The notes beneath the pieces are model-generated. The model ran no database searches and was not told where the DNA came from. It saw only the letters and a list, made by a program, of their open reading frames with translations. Positions 50,343 to 57,984 of a DNA stretch of 64,000 nt are shown piece by piece. The stretch's first letter is position 1, and every line of letters begins with the position of its first letter. This DNA is from Variovorax sp. PBS-H4 (lineage in GTDB: Bacteria > Pseudomonadota > Gammaproteobacteria > Burkholderiales > Burkholderiaceae_C): the NCBI RefSeq assembly GCF_901827205.1, contig NZ_LR594675.1:1178001-1242000 (forward strand), given 5' to 3'. Both the position numbers and the translations under genes were made by a program.

Positions 50343-51259
50343 TCGCGTCCGTCATCGCCGCGACGCTGGTGGCCGGCACGCCGCTGATCATCGTCGCCAT
50401 CGGCGAGCTGGTGACCGAGCGCGCGGGGGTGCTCAACCTCGGCGCCGAGGGCATGATGGCCGTCGGCGCGGTCGCCGGTTTCGCCGCGGCCCACGCGGGC
50501 GCCCATCCCTCGCTGGCCGCGCTCATGGGCATGGCCGCAGGTGCCGCGATGGCGCTGCTGTTCGGCTATCTGGCCCTGAGCTTGCAGGCCAACCAGGTGG
50601 CCTCGGGCCTGGCGCTGGCGATCTTCGGTGTCGGCCTGGCGGCCTTCTTCGGCAAGTCCTACGAGTCGGCACCGCTGCCTGCGGTGCCGCCGCTGCGCAT
50701 CCCCGGCCTGGCAGACCTGCCGCTGATCGGTCCCGCGCTGTTCAACCAGCAGGTGCTGGTGTACGTGTCTTGGCTGCTGGTCGGCGGGACGGCCTGGTTC
50801 CTCGGGCGCAGCCGCGCGGGGCTGGTGCTGCGCGCGGTGGGCGAGTCGCCCGCGGCGGCGCATGCGGTCGGCTATCCGGTGATCGCCATCCGCTACGCGG
50901 CGGTGGCCTTCGGCGGCGCGATGGCCGGGCTGGGCGGGGCGTTCCTGTCGGTGTTCTACACGCCGCTCTGGTCCGAGGGCATGGTCGCCGGACGCGGCTG
51001 GATCGCACTGGCGCTGGTGGTCTTCGCGACCTGGAGGCCGCTGCGCGTGATGCTGGGCGCCTATTTGTTCGGTGGCGTGCTGGTGTCGCAGTTGTTCGTG
51101 CAGGGTGCCGGGCTGCGCATCGAGGTCCCGGCGCAACTGCTCTCCGCGCTGCCGTACCTCGCCACCATCGGCGTGCTGGTGCTGATCTCGCGCAACCCCG
51201 CCACCATCCGGCTGAACTCGCCGGCATCCCTGGGCCGCGCCTTCCGCCCCGACCGCTGA
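50327..51259 (+). CDS. ABC transporter permease 2 (BMP/nucleoside type)
   Basis: Second membrane subunit of 310 residues. TPLIIVAIGELVTERAGVLNLGAEGMMAVGAV is the hallmark of this permease family, followed by ALSLQANQVASGLALAIFG and AVAFGGAMAGLGGAFLSVF. The ATG at 50327 lies inside the end of permease 1. The gene is followed 37 bp later by the substrate receptor, so the order is ATPase-permease-permease-receptor. Confidence 0.92.
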   Translation: MDTSLIASVIAATLVAGTPLIIVAIGELVTERAGVLNLGAEGMMAVGAVAGFAAAHAGAHPSLAALMGMAAGAAMALLFGYLALSLQANQVASGLALAIFGVGLAAFFGKSYESAPLPAVPPLRIPGLADLPLIGPALFNQQVLVYVSWLLVGGTAWFLGRSRAGLVLRAVGESPAAAHAVGYPVIAIRYAAVAFGGAMAGLGGAFLSVFYTPLWSEGMVAGRGWIALALVVFATWRPLRVMLGAYLFGGVLVSQLFVQGAGLRIEVPAQLLSALPYLATIGVLVLISRNPATIRLNSPASLGRAFRPDR

Positions 51260-51296
51260 TTTCCTCGCTCGTTCCACAACACCACGGAGACAACCC

Positions 51297-52397
51297 ATGA
51301 CACCCCGATTTCCGCTCGCGTGCCGCAAGGCCCCCCGCATCGTTTTGGCCGCCGGCCTCTTGGCCTTGCTGGGTGCGACCGCATCGGCCAGCGAGCCGCT
51401 GCAGACCTGCTTCCTCTATTCCAATCCGATCGGCGAAAGCGGCTGGACCTACCAGCACGAGCTGGCCCGCAAGGAGCTGGCCGCCGCGATGGGCAACCGC
51501 ATCACCACCAAGTACGTGGAGAACATCGCCGAAGGTCCGGATGCCGAGCGCGTGATCCGCAACTTCGTGCAGGAGGGCTGCAAGCTGATCTTCACGCCGT
51601 CGTTCGGCTTCATGGAGCCGACCCTCAAGGTGGCGCGCCAGGCGCCGAAGGTGATCTTCATGAACGGCACCGGCTACAAGACCGCGGCCAACGTCGGCGT
51701 GTACAACGCGCGCTACTACGAGGGGCGCTACCTCGAAGGCGTCATCGCCGGCTCCATGAGCAAGAGCGGCGTGGTCGGCTACGTGGGTGCCTTCCCGATT
51801 CCGGAGGTGCTGCAAGGCGTGAACGCGTTCGCGCAAGGCATGCGCAGCGTCAACCCGAAGGCGCAGCTGCGGCTCATCTGGGTCAATGCCTGGTACGACC
51901 CGGGGCGCGAGCGCGACGCCGCCAATGCGCTGGTGAAGCTCGGCGTGGACACGCTCGCCTACGCCACGTCGGGCGTGTCGATCGTCACCACCGGCGAGGA
52001 GAAGGGCATCTACACGCTCGGCTACTACTCCGACATGTCGCGCTTCGGCCCGAAGACGAATCTCACCTCGGTGGTGCAGAACTGGGGCGGCTACTACATC
52101 AAGGTGGTCGAAGACGTGCTTGCGGGGCGATGGAAGTCCGACAACGTGATGGGTGGCCTGCGCGAAGGGATGATCAAGATGGCGCCGCTCAACCCGTCGC
52201 TGCCGGCCGAGGTGCGCGAGAAGGTCGGCCGCCTCGAGAAGGACATCGCCGAGGGGCGGCTGCATCCCTTCGCGGGGCCGGTGCTCGACCAGGAGGGCAA
52301 GTTGCGCGTGGCGGCCGGGCAAATCATTTCCGCGGCCGACCTGGCCAGCATGAACTACCTGGTGCAGGGCGTCGAAGGCCTGCTGCCCAAGCCATGA
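51297..52397 (+). CDS. BMP-family (PnrA-like) periplasmic substrate-binding protein
   Basis: Receptor of 366 residues. Signal peptide through GLLALLGATASA (about residue 30), no lipobox cysteine, so it is free in the periplasm. Fold markers: TCFLYSNPIGESGWTYQHELARK (BMP start, G-x-x-GW), IAEGPDAERVIRNFVQEGCKLIF, VGYVGAFPIPEVLQGVNAFAQG and YYIKVVEDVLAGRWKSD. BMP proteins bind nucleosides, purines or riboflavin-like compounds. Its stop overlaps the ATG of the deaminase gene (ATGA), linking uptake with ring deamination. Confidence 0.92.
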   Translation: MTPRFPLACRKAPRIVLAAGLLALLGATASASEPLQTCFLYSNPIGESGWTYQHELARKELAAAMGNRITTKYVENIAEGPDAERVIRNFVQEGCKLIFTPSFGFMEPTLKVARQAPKVIFMNGTGYKTAANVGVYNARYYEGRYLEGVIAGSMSKSGVVGYVGAFPIPEVLQGVNAFAQGMRSVNPKAQLRLIWVNAWYDPGRERDAANALVKLGVDTLAYATSGVSIVTTGEEKGIYTLGYYSDMSRFGPKTNLTSVVQNWGGYYIKVVEDVLAGRWKSDNVMGGLREGMIKMAPLNPSLPAEVREKVGRLEKDIAEGRLHPFAGPVLDQEGKLRVAAGQIISAADLASMNYLVQGVEGLLPKP

Positions 52398-53812
52398 CCG
52401 GGCGCTTGCTGATCCAGCACGCCCACAGCCTGTTCACCGGGTTGCGCGGCGCCCCGGCGCGCAGCGACGCGACCGACCTGCGCATCGCCGATGGGGTCAT
52501 CACCGAGATGGGCCGCGGCCTTCGTGCGCACGCGGGCGAGCGCGTGCTGGACGCGAGCGACTGCGTGATCTACCCGGGCTGGGTCAACACCCACCACCAC
52601 CTGTTCCAGTCGCTGCTGAAGGGTGTGCCCGCCGGGCTCGACGCCACGCTCAGCCCTTGGCTGCAGGCCGTGCCTTTCGCCTTCCGGCGTGGCTTCGACG
52701 AGCAGCGCCTGCGCATCGCCGCGCGCATCGGGCTGGTAGAGCTGCTGCGCTCGGGCTGCACCACCGTGGCCGACCACCATTACCTGTTCCAGCCCGGCGC
52801 AGACCACGACGCCGCCGCGCTGTTGTTCGAGGAGGCGCAGGCGCTCGGCATGCGTTTCATGCTGCTGCGCGGCGGCGCCACCGTCACGCGGCAGCTGGAA
52901 GACAGCGAGCGGCTGCACCAGGCGCCCGAGACGCTCGACCAGATGCTGGCCGCCGTCGAGCAGACCGCGGCGCGCTTCCACCAGCACGGCCCCTTCGCGC
53001 GCCGGCGCGTGGCGATGGCGCCGACTTCCGTGCACGTGTCGCTGCCGCGCGAGGAGCTCAAGGTGGTGGCGCGCGCCGCCCGCGCGCTCGGCCTGCCGCT
53101 GCACAGCCACATGTCGGAGTCGGTCGCCTATATCGAGTACTGCCGCGAAGTGCACCGCTGCCTGCCCATCGAGTACCTCGCGGACAACGAATGGCTCGGG
53201 CCGGACGTCTGGCTGGCGCACCTGGTCCACCTCTCGCCCGCCGAGATGAAGATGCTGGGCGACAGCGGCACCGGCATCGCGCACTGCCCGCAGAGCAACG
53301 CACGCCTGGCCGACGGGATCGCGCCGGTGCCGACGCTGGATCGCCTCGGCGTGCGAGTCTCCATCGGGGTCGACGGCGCGGCCTCGAACGAGGCGGCCGA
53401 CATGATCAGCGAGTTGCATTTCGCCTGGCTGGTGCACCGCGCGCAGGCCGGCGCGCTGTCGCGGCCACGCCCGGAAGGCGAGGGCGAATCCGGCGCCGAC
53501 GCGGTGACGGTGGAGCAGGTCGTGCACTGGGCCACGGCCGGCGGCGCCGCCGTGCTGGGGTTCGAGGGCGTCGGCACGCTGCAGGTGGGCCAGGCCGCCG
53601 ACCTCGCCGTGTTCGACCTGGACGACCCGCGCTACTTCGGCCTGCATGATCCGGCGATCGGCCCGATCGTCAGCGGAGGCCGCCCGCGGCTGCGCTGGCT
53701 GCTGTGTGCCGGCGAGGTGGTCGTGGAGGACGACGGCATTCCGGGGCTGGACCTGGCGCGGCTGCGCGCGCAGGCCGGGGAGGCGGTGCGGGCGCTGCTG
53801 CGGGCGGGCTGA
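52394..53812 (+). CDS. Amidohydrolase-superfamily deaminase (8-oxoguanine/isoxanthopterin deaminase type)
   Basis: COG0402-type metal deaminase of 472 residues. Metal and catalytic residues: NTHHHLFQSLLKG (HxH), LHSHMSES (His, Glu), AHLVHLS (His) and VDGAASNEAADM (Asp). The QSNARLADGIAPV segment and ASNEAADM are close to 8-oxoguanine deaminase and its relatives; isoxanthopterin deaminase belongs to the same group. It removes an exocyclic amino group from a purine- or pterin-like ring. It is translationally coupled to the BMP receptor and ends convergent with the Rieske operon. The exact ring is unresolved. Confidence 0.88.
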   Translation: MTGRLLIQHAHSLFTGLRGAPARSDATDLRIADGVITEMGRGLRAHAGERVLDASDCVIYPGWVNTHHHLFQSLLKGVPAGLDATLSPWLQAVPFAFRRGFDEQRLRIAARIGLVELLRSGCTTVADHHYLFQPGADHDAAALLFEEAQALGMRFMLLRGGATVTRQLEDSERLHQAPETLDQMLAAVEQTAARFHQHGPFARRRVAMAPTSVHVSLPREELKVVARAARALGLPLHSHMSESVAYIEYCREVHRCLPIEYLADNEWLGPDVWLAHLVHLSPAEMKMLGDSGTGIAHCPQSNARLADGIAPVPTLDRLGVRVSIGVDGAASNEAADMISELHFAWLVHRAQAGALSRPRPEGEGESGADAVTVEQVVHWATAGGAAVLGFEGVGTLQVGQAADLAVFDLDDPRYFGLHDPAIGPIVSGGRPRLRWLLCAGEVVVEDDGIPGLDLARLRAQAGEAVRALLRAG

Positions 53813-53814
53813 GG

Positions 53815-55083
53815 TCAATCGAAGCCGAACCCTTCCTGCAGCAGTTCGGACCTTGGCAGCTGGGGGCGCTCTGTCAGCAGCTTTCGAAGCCGCCGCATTT
53901 CACGCGGCTTGTTCATGCCGACGGCACCGACCACCAGGTCGCCTCGCAGGTGGACGAAGAGCCGCTCGCGTGCGCTCGACTGGCAGGCCAGCACGGCGTC
54001 GCCGCGCACCGGCGCGCCGACCACCTGCAGGTTCATGTCGTACTGGTCCGACCAGAACCAGGGCGGGGCTGCGCGCCCTGGCGCCTCGGGTTCACCGGTG
54101 CCGGTCGCAAGGGCTGCCATGTGCATCGCGGCCGTCTCGCCCTGCCGGTTGGCGTTCTCCCATGTTTCGATGCGAAGGGAATCGTCATGCCAGTGGCAGG
54201 CCTGCTCGGCGACGTCGCCGGCCGCGTAGATCTCCGGCACCGAGGATCGGCAATGACGATCGACCACGATGCCGGAGCGAACCAGCAGGCCCAGCCGCTG
54301 CGCCAGGGAGGTGTTCGGCGTGATGCCGATGCCGCCGACCACTGCACCGACCGAGAGCACGGACCCGTCCGACAGCCGCGCGCGCCGGACCTCCCGGCCG
54401 CCATCCAGGCCGGCGACGGACGTCCGCAATCGAAGGTCCACGCCGTGCGCTGCGTGAAGTGCGTGGAGCAAGGCTGCCGGCGCGCAGGGAAGCGTACGGC
54501 GGCAAAGCTGTTCCGCCTGCTCGACCACGGTGACCTCGACGCCCGCACCCCGGGCGGCGGCTGCCACCTCCAGCCCGATCCAGCTGCCTCCGACGACCAG
54601 CAGCCGCAGGGCCATCCGCGAGCACCGTCGAATGGATTCCTTCAGGGCAATGGCATCGCTCGCGTGCCGCAGGCAATGCACGTTGTCCAGATCGGCGCCG
54701 GGCATGCCGAGGCGGCGAGGCATGCCGCCGGTGGCGATCAGCAGGAAGTCGTACTCCAACGCCGTGCCGTCATTGCAGCTGATGGTTCTGGTGCGCACAT
54801 CGCCGGCGACGGCCGTGCGCTCGGTGGCGATCCGCTCGTTCGGCCTGTGCCCCGGCGCCACCCACCGCAGCTCGCGCTCGGTGCCGCTCAGGTACTCCTT
54901 GGACAAGGGCGGTCTCTCGTAAGGGACATGAGCCTCGTCGCTGACGAGCGCGACGGGGCCGGGATAGTCGAGCTGTCGCAGCCTGCGCAAGGCGGCCCCT
55001 GCTGCCTGCCCACCACCCACGATGACGACACGTTGTCCAATGGCCCGCGCTGCGCGGGAAGCTGTCGGCGTCGTCGCACTCAT
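53815..55083 (-). CDS. FAD-dependent ferredoxin reductase of a Rieske oxygenase system
   Basis: Pyridine-nucleotide-disulfide-type reductase of 422 residues. FAD site QRVVIVGGGQAAGAALRRL (from residue 18), PYERPPLSKEYL, NAD site LLVVGGSWIGLEVAAAARG, and IYAAGDVAEQ. The C-terminal reductase_C domain contains PPWFWSDQYDMNLQVVG. It transfers electrons from NADH to the Rieske ferredoxin encoded upstream. The start is MSATTPTAS at 55083, overlapping the ferredoxin stop (ATGA). Last gene of the oxygenase operon. Confidence 0.93.
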   Translation of the reverse strand: MSATTPTASRAARAIGQRVVIVGGGQAAGAALRRLRQLDYPGPVALVSDEAHVPYERPPLSKEYLSGTERELRWVAPGHRPNERIATERTAVAGDVRTRTISCNDGTALEYDFLLIATGGMPRRLGMPGADLDNVHCLRHASDAIALKESIRRCSRMALRLLVVGGSWIGLEVAAAARGAGVEVTVVEQAEQLCRRTLPCAPAALLHALHAAHGVDLRLRTSVAGLDGGREVRRARLSDGSVLSVGAVVGGIGITPNTSLAQRLGLLVRSGIVVDRHCRSSVPEIYAAGDVAEQACHWHDDSLRIETWENANRQGETAAMHMAALATGTGEPEAPGRAAPPWFWSDQYDMNLQVVGAPVRGDAVLACQSSARERLFVHLRGDLVVGAVGMNKPREMRRLRKLLTERPQLPRSELLQEGFGFD

Positions 55084-55421
55084 GATTCGCCGGTGCTGGT
55101 CTTCGGAAGCTCGACCATGACCGCATCGTCTTCGACGCGCACCGCATAGGTCGCCAGATCGGCGCTCGCCACCGCCAGGCACTTGCCGGTGCGGATGTCG
55201 AAGAGCGCGCCATGCAATGGGCACTCGACGGACTCACCTTCGATGTACCCTTCGGAGAGCAGCGCGTAGGCGTGCGTGCAGACATCGTGGGTGGCGTAGA
55301 TGCCGTCATCGAGGCGGTAGAGCGCCACGGGGATGCCCGAAAGCTTCACGCCCTTCGGCTCTCCCCGCTTGACGTCGTCCACGGCGCAGGCCCGCACCCA
55401 GTGCTTCGGTTCGCTGTTCAT
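55080..55421 (-). CDS. Rieske [2Fe-2S] ferredoxin component
   Basis: Rieske ferredoxin of 113 residues. Cluster ligands are Cys48 and His50 (DVCTHAYALL) and Cys67 and His70 (ECPLHGALF), with the usual strand-loop spacing. It carries electrons from the FAD reductase to the terminal oxygenase. It lies 9 bp downstream of the oxygenase gene and overlaps the reductase gene. Three-component arrangement with a single-chain oxygenase resembles carbazole dioxygenase- and dicamba monooxygenase-type systems. Confidence 0.93.
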   Translation of the reverse strand: MNSEPKHWVRACAVDDVKRGEPKGVKLSGIPVALYRLDDGIYATHDVCTHAYALLSEGYIEGESVECPLHGALFDIRTGKCLAVASADLATYAVRVEDDAVMVELPKTSTGES

Positions 55422-55430
55422 GGCCTGTGC

Positions 55431-56654
55431 TCAACGCGGCATGTTGCGCCAGTCGTCCTCCATGGACTTGAGGCGGCCGCCGGTCGCGGTGATGCCGGAA
55501 TAGTCGCGCGCCTCGGCGGCAGCGCTCGCGGGCAGCTCGTCGGCCATGTATTGCCGCACGGCCTTCAGCAGGTGGCGGCGCAGCCGGATGATGGCCTGGT
55601 CCGCCGAGCACAGGTACTCGTCGGAACGCTCGACGATGGGCCCCATGCTGACCTGCGTCACGAAGTCTTCCACGACGATCTCAGTGAAGCCGGTGTGATT
55701 CCCGTTGGCCATCAGGCGACGGTTCTGTCCCCAGGCGCGATCGGCGTCGTGGCAGACGCCGCCGGCCATCGGCCAGGTGTTGGCGCGCTGGGCGCGCTTC
55801 ATCGAATCGGTCGGCCGCTTCGTGTTGTAGTAGATGTACCACTGGATCAGGTGCGTGTCGTCGACCGGCACCGCGATGATGACGGTGCGGTCCTGCTCGT
55901 CGCCGGTGTTGATCGGCGGGATCAGCCCGTAGTAGGGCATCACGAACTCGGTGACGCGCGCCACGCACTGCCCGTCGGGCGCCTCGCGCAGGGCGGCCGC
56001 GCGGTAGCCGTAGGGCGTGTCGTCGAACTTGTAGCGCACGGCGTTGTTCACCCGCGCCGCGGCCATGTCCATGGTCGAATGAGCCAGGTGGCTCTGGTGC
56101 AGCAGGGCGATGTGCGAGGAGTCGATGGTGGCCTCGACACCCTGGAGCCAATTGGAGTTGAGCTCGAGCCCGCAGGAATACGCCTGTTCGGGGCCCAGGT
56201 TCATCCACTCGAAATTCGGAGCGGCCGGTGCTTCGCCGGTGCCCAGCCACGCCCAGACCAGCCCTGCGCCTTCGACGGTCGGATAGTGCTTCACATTCAC
56301 GGTCTTGCGAAAGCATTCCGGGTTGGCGGCCTCGTTCGGCACTTCGAGGACTTCACCCGAAACGCAGATCTTCCAGCCGTGAAAGATGCAGCGCAGCGCG
56401 TTGTCTTCGTTGCGCGCCAGTGCGAGCGACACGCCGCGATGCGGGCATGCCTCGTTCAGGAAGCCGACGCGGCCGTCGTGCGTGCGATAGGCCACATACC
56501 GATGGCCGAACAGCTTCACGCGCACCGGCGCACCGCCAGGCTCCAGCCTGGAAGACAGGACCGCGGGCACCCAGTAGAGCTGCCGCAGCATCCGTCCCAT
56601 GGGCGCATCGCCTTCGACCCGCGTGAGGAGTTCGTTCTCTTCCTTGGTTGTCAT
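55431..56654 (-). CDS. Rieske non-heme iron oxygenase, terminal subunit
   Basis: Terminal oxygenase of 407 residues, no beta subunit nearby, hence an alpha-only trimer type (phthalate-dioxygenase-like). Rieske ligands Cys70, His72 (ACPHRG) and Cys89, His92 (CIFHGW). Mononuclear iron motif GVEATIDSSHIALLHQSHL with Asp178, His181 and His186. It should hydroxylate or O/N-demethylate an aromatic compound. Start ATG 56654. It is transcribed away from the chimeric regulator and the Liv-type importer and shares a promoter palindrome with the importer. Confidence 0.9.
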   Translation of the reverse strand: MTTKEENELLTRVEGDAPMGRMLRQLYWVPAVLSSRLEPGGAPVRVKLFGHRYVAYRTHDGRVGFLNEACPHRGVSLALARNEDNALRCIFHGWKICVSGEVLEVPNEAANPECFRKTVNVKHYPTVEGAGLVWAWLGTGEAPAAPNFEWMNLGPEQAYSCGLELNSNWLQGVEATIDSSHIALLHQSHLAHSTMDMAAARVNNAVRYKFDDTPYGYRAAALREAPDGQCVARVTEFVMPYYGLIPPINTGDEQDRTVIIAVPVDDTHLIQWYIYYNTKRPTDSMKRAQRANTWPMAGGVCHDADRAWGQNRRLMANGNHTGFTEIVVEDFVTQVSMGPIVERSDEYLCSADQAIIRLRRHLLKAVRQYMADELPASAAAEARDYSGITATGGRLKSMEDDWRNMPR

Positions 56655-56698
56655 GGTGGCTCCTGATCCGATCGCAAAGTAGTTGAAAGTCGCCGGAC

Positions 56699-56716
56699 TG
56701 TCTTCCTGAGAAGATA
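56699..56716. promoter_or_regulatory. Shared palindrome upstream of the Rieske oxygenase
   Basis: TGTCTTCCTGAGAAGATA, with TCTTC/GAAGA arms; pattern TGTCTTYCTRRGAAGATA is shared with 57875-57892 upstream of the divergent importer operon. Size and symmetry fit a MarR-type operator. It lies 45 bp upstream of the oxygenase start. Confidence 0.55.
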
Positions 56717-56777
56717 GATTGTCAAGTGACCAAAGGGTTTCTCCTATGGATGGTGACTGGGTTTGTCTCGAGGTGAA

Positions 56778-56795
56778 TTGGGTAAATTGGATAAA
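56778..56795. repeat. Tandem 9-mer pair, copy 1
   Basis: TTGGGTAAA followed immediately by TTGGATAAA. The same layout recurs 164 bp downstream at 56942. It has a direct-repeat, not palindromic, structure. Confidence 0.6.
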
Positions 56796-56941
56796 TCACC
56801 CTGTGCTGCCCGTGCATGAAGACGGCTGCCCTTGTGACACACCGAAGACGCGGTCCCGTCACCATCGCTCGCACAGCAAGACGCACCGCGGCGCAGGCGG
56901 CATGGCAAGGCCTGCGCCGGGCCCGTTTCTGCTTTGAAGAG

Positions 56942-56959
56942 TTGGGTAACTTGGGTAAA
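56942..56959. repeat. Tandem 9-mer pair, copy 2
   Basis: TTGGGTAAC followed immediately by TTGGGTAAA, about 30 bp upstream of the regulator ATG. Flanks GAGT and ACTC make the whole block weakly palindromic. It may be an operator for the chimeric regulator's own promoter. Confidence 0.6.
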
Positions 56960-56987
56960 CTCCGTGTTGGACAAACAGCCGACACAC

Positions 56988-57842
56988 ATGCCTGATCCCA
57001 ACACTTCCCGGTTCGTCGATCTCTCTTCGCGTTCGGCGCGCGGAGCCTTGCCGCTGCGCGCCAAGCCTTATTGGCATATCCACTCGCCGCGAACCCACCT
57101 CGGGTACTACAAGGGCAGCCGTGGCGCTGCGTGGTATGGCCGGGTCTTCGTCGGCGAAGGCAAGTACCGGCAGATCAAGCTCGGCCCCAGCCACGACGAC
57201 GGGCCGGACGGATTGACGTTTGAGACCGCCGTCGAATCGCTGTTGCGATGGGCGGACGGCGAGCAGGGCGGCCAGGCTGCGCTCGGCGGGCGTGCGGCGC
57301 CGAGGCCGTCTCCGGTTGACGCGGCCCGGCACGCGCGCAGGGCCAGCCAGTTGCAACCGAACCGGCTCGATGCCATCTCGCAAGCATGGGCACAGGAGCG
57401 CCCGGATGTCGATTTCTGGCTGCCGGGCTTCTTTCTGCGCATCGAGTTTGCCCACCACCTGCACGACCGCCGTGTGCAGGAAGTCGCCAAGCAGGCGGGG
57501 ACGACGGTCGGCGATCTTCATGTGCTGCTCGCCCTGCGCCGCAACGGTGCCGACAGTGCCATGAGACCGACGGATCTCTACCGCGAATTGCTGGTGACCT
57601 CCGGCGCCATCACGAAGCGGCTGGACAGTCTTCGCGAACAGAAGCTCATCCAGCGCGCTGCCGCAAGCGACGATCGCAGATCGGAACTCGTGAAGCTCAC
57701 GAAGCGGGGCCTCGCCGTGGCCGACACTGCGATGACGAGGATTGCGCAATCCCTCGAACAGATCGTCAAGGCCAGCGGCCTCGAGCGAGCGGAATTGCGG
57801 CGGATGGATGAGTCCTTCCGGCGACTGATCGCGGCCATGTAG
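56988..57842 (+). CDS. Chimeric regulator: integrase-type N-terminal domain fused to MarR
   Basis: Protein of 284 residues from ATG 56988 (a TTG at 56934 is possible). The N-terminal 90 or so residues resemble the N-terminal DNA-binding part of tyrosine recombinases: LSSRSARGALPLRAKPYWHI, THLGYYKGSRGAAWYGRVF, then YRQIKLGPSHDD...DGLTFETA. No catalytic recombinase domain follows. Instead, from about residue 120 there is a complete MarR winged helix: QAWAQERPDVDFWLPGFFLR, VGDLHVLLALRRNG, TDLYRELLVTSGAITKRLD, and DDRRSELVKLT. It lies between the two operons that share the palindrome and is their likely regulator. The domain pairing is unusual. Confidence 0.85.
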   Translation: MPDPNTSRFVDLSSRSARGALPLRAKPYWHIHSPRTHLGYYKGSRGAAWYGRVFVGEGKYRQIKLGPSHDDGPDGLTFETAVESLLRWADGEQGGQAALGGRAAPRPSPVDAARHARRASQLQPNRLDAISQAWAQERPDVDFWLPGFFLRIEFAHHLHDRRVQEVAKQAGTTVGDLHVLLALRRNGADSAMRPTDLYRELLVTSGAITKRLDSLREQKLIQRAAASDDRRSELVKLTKRGLAVADTAMTRIAQSLEQIVKASGLERAELRRMDESFRRLIAAM

Positions 57843-57874
57843 GCCGAGGGGACAGGGTTAATGCTAGTGACTTT

Positions 57875-57892
57875 TGTCTTTCTAGGAAGATA
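57875..57892. promoter_or_regulatory. Shared palindrome upstream of the Liv-type operon
   Basis: TGTCTTTCTAGGAAGATA, matching 56699-56716 in 15 of 18 positions. It lies 93 bp upstream of the binding-protein ATG and 33 bp after the regulator stop. Followed by TAATCGTTGGACAGTAATAG, an AT-rich promoter-like stretch. Confidence 0.55.
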
Positions 57893-57984
57893 ATCGTTGG
57901 ACAGTAATAGTTGGGCAAGTCGAGTCGAGTGAGTCCGGCATCTGCGGACGGCCACGGCCGCTTGTTCCAGTGATCGGATCCAAC

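Larger units (their letters stand above)
56655..56987. promoter_or_regulatory. 333-bp regulatory spacer between oxygenase and chimeric regulator
   Basis: Spacer without a supportable gene. It contains the 18-bp palindrome at 56699-56716, about 45 bp upstream of the oxygenase ATG, and two pairs of tandem 9-mers at 56778-56795 and 56942-56959. Short open frames on both strands here have no family features. A TTG at 56934 could extend the regulator but would place one 9-mer pair inside the gene. Confidence 0.6.
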
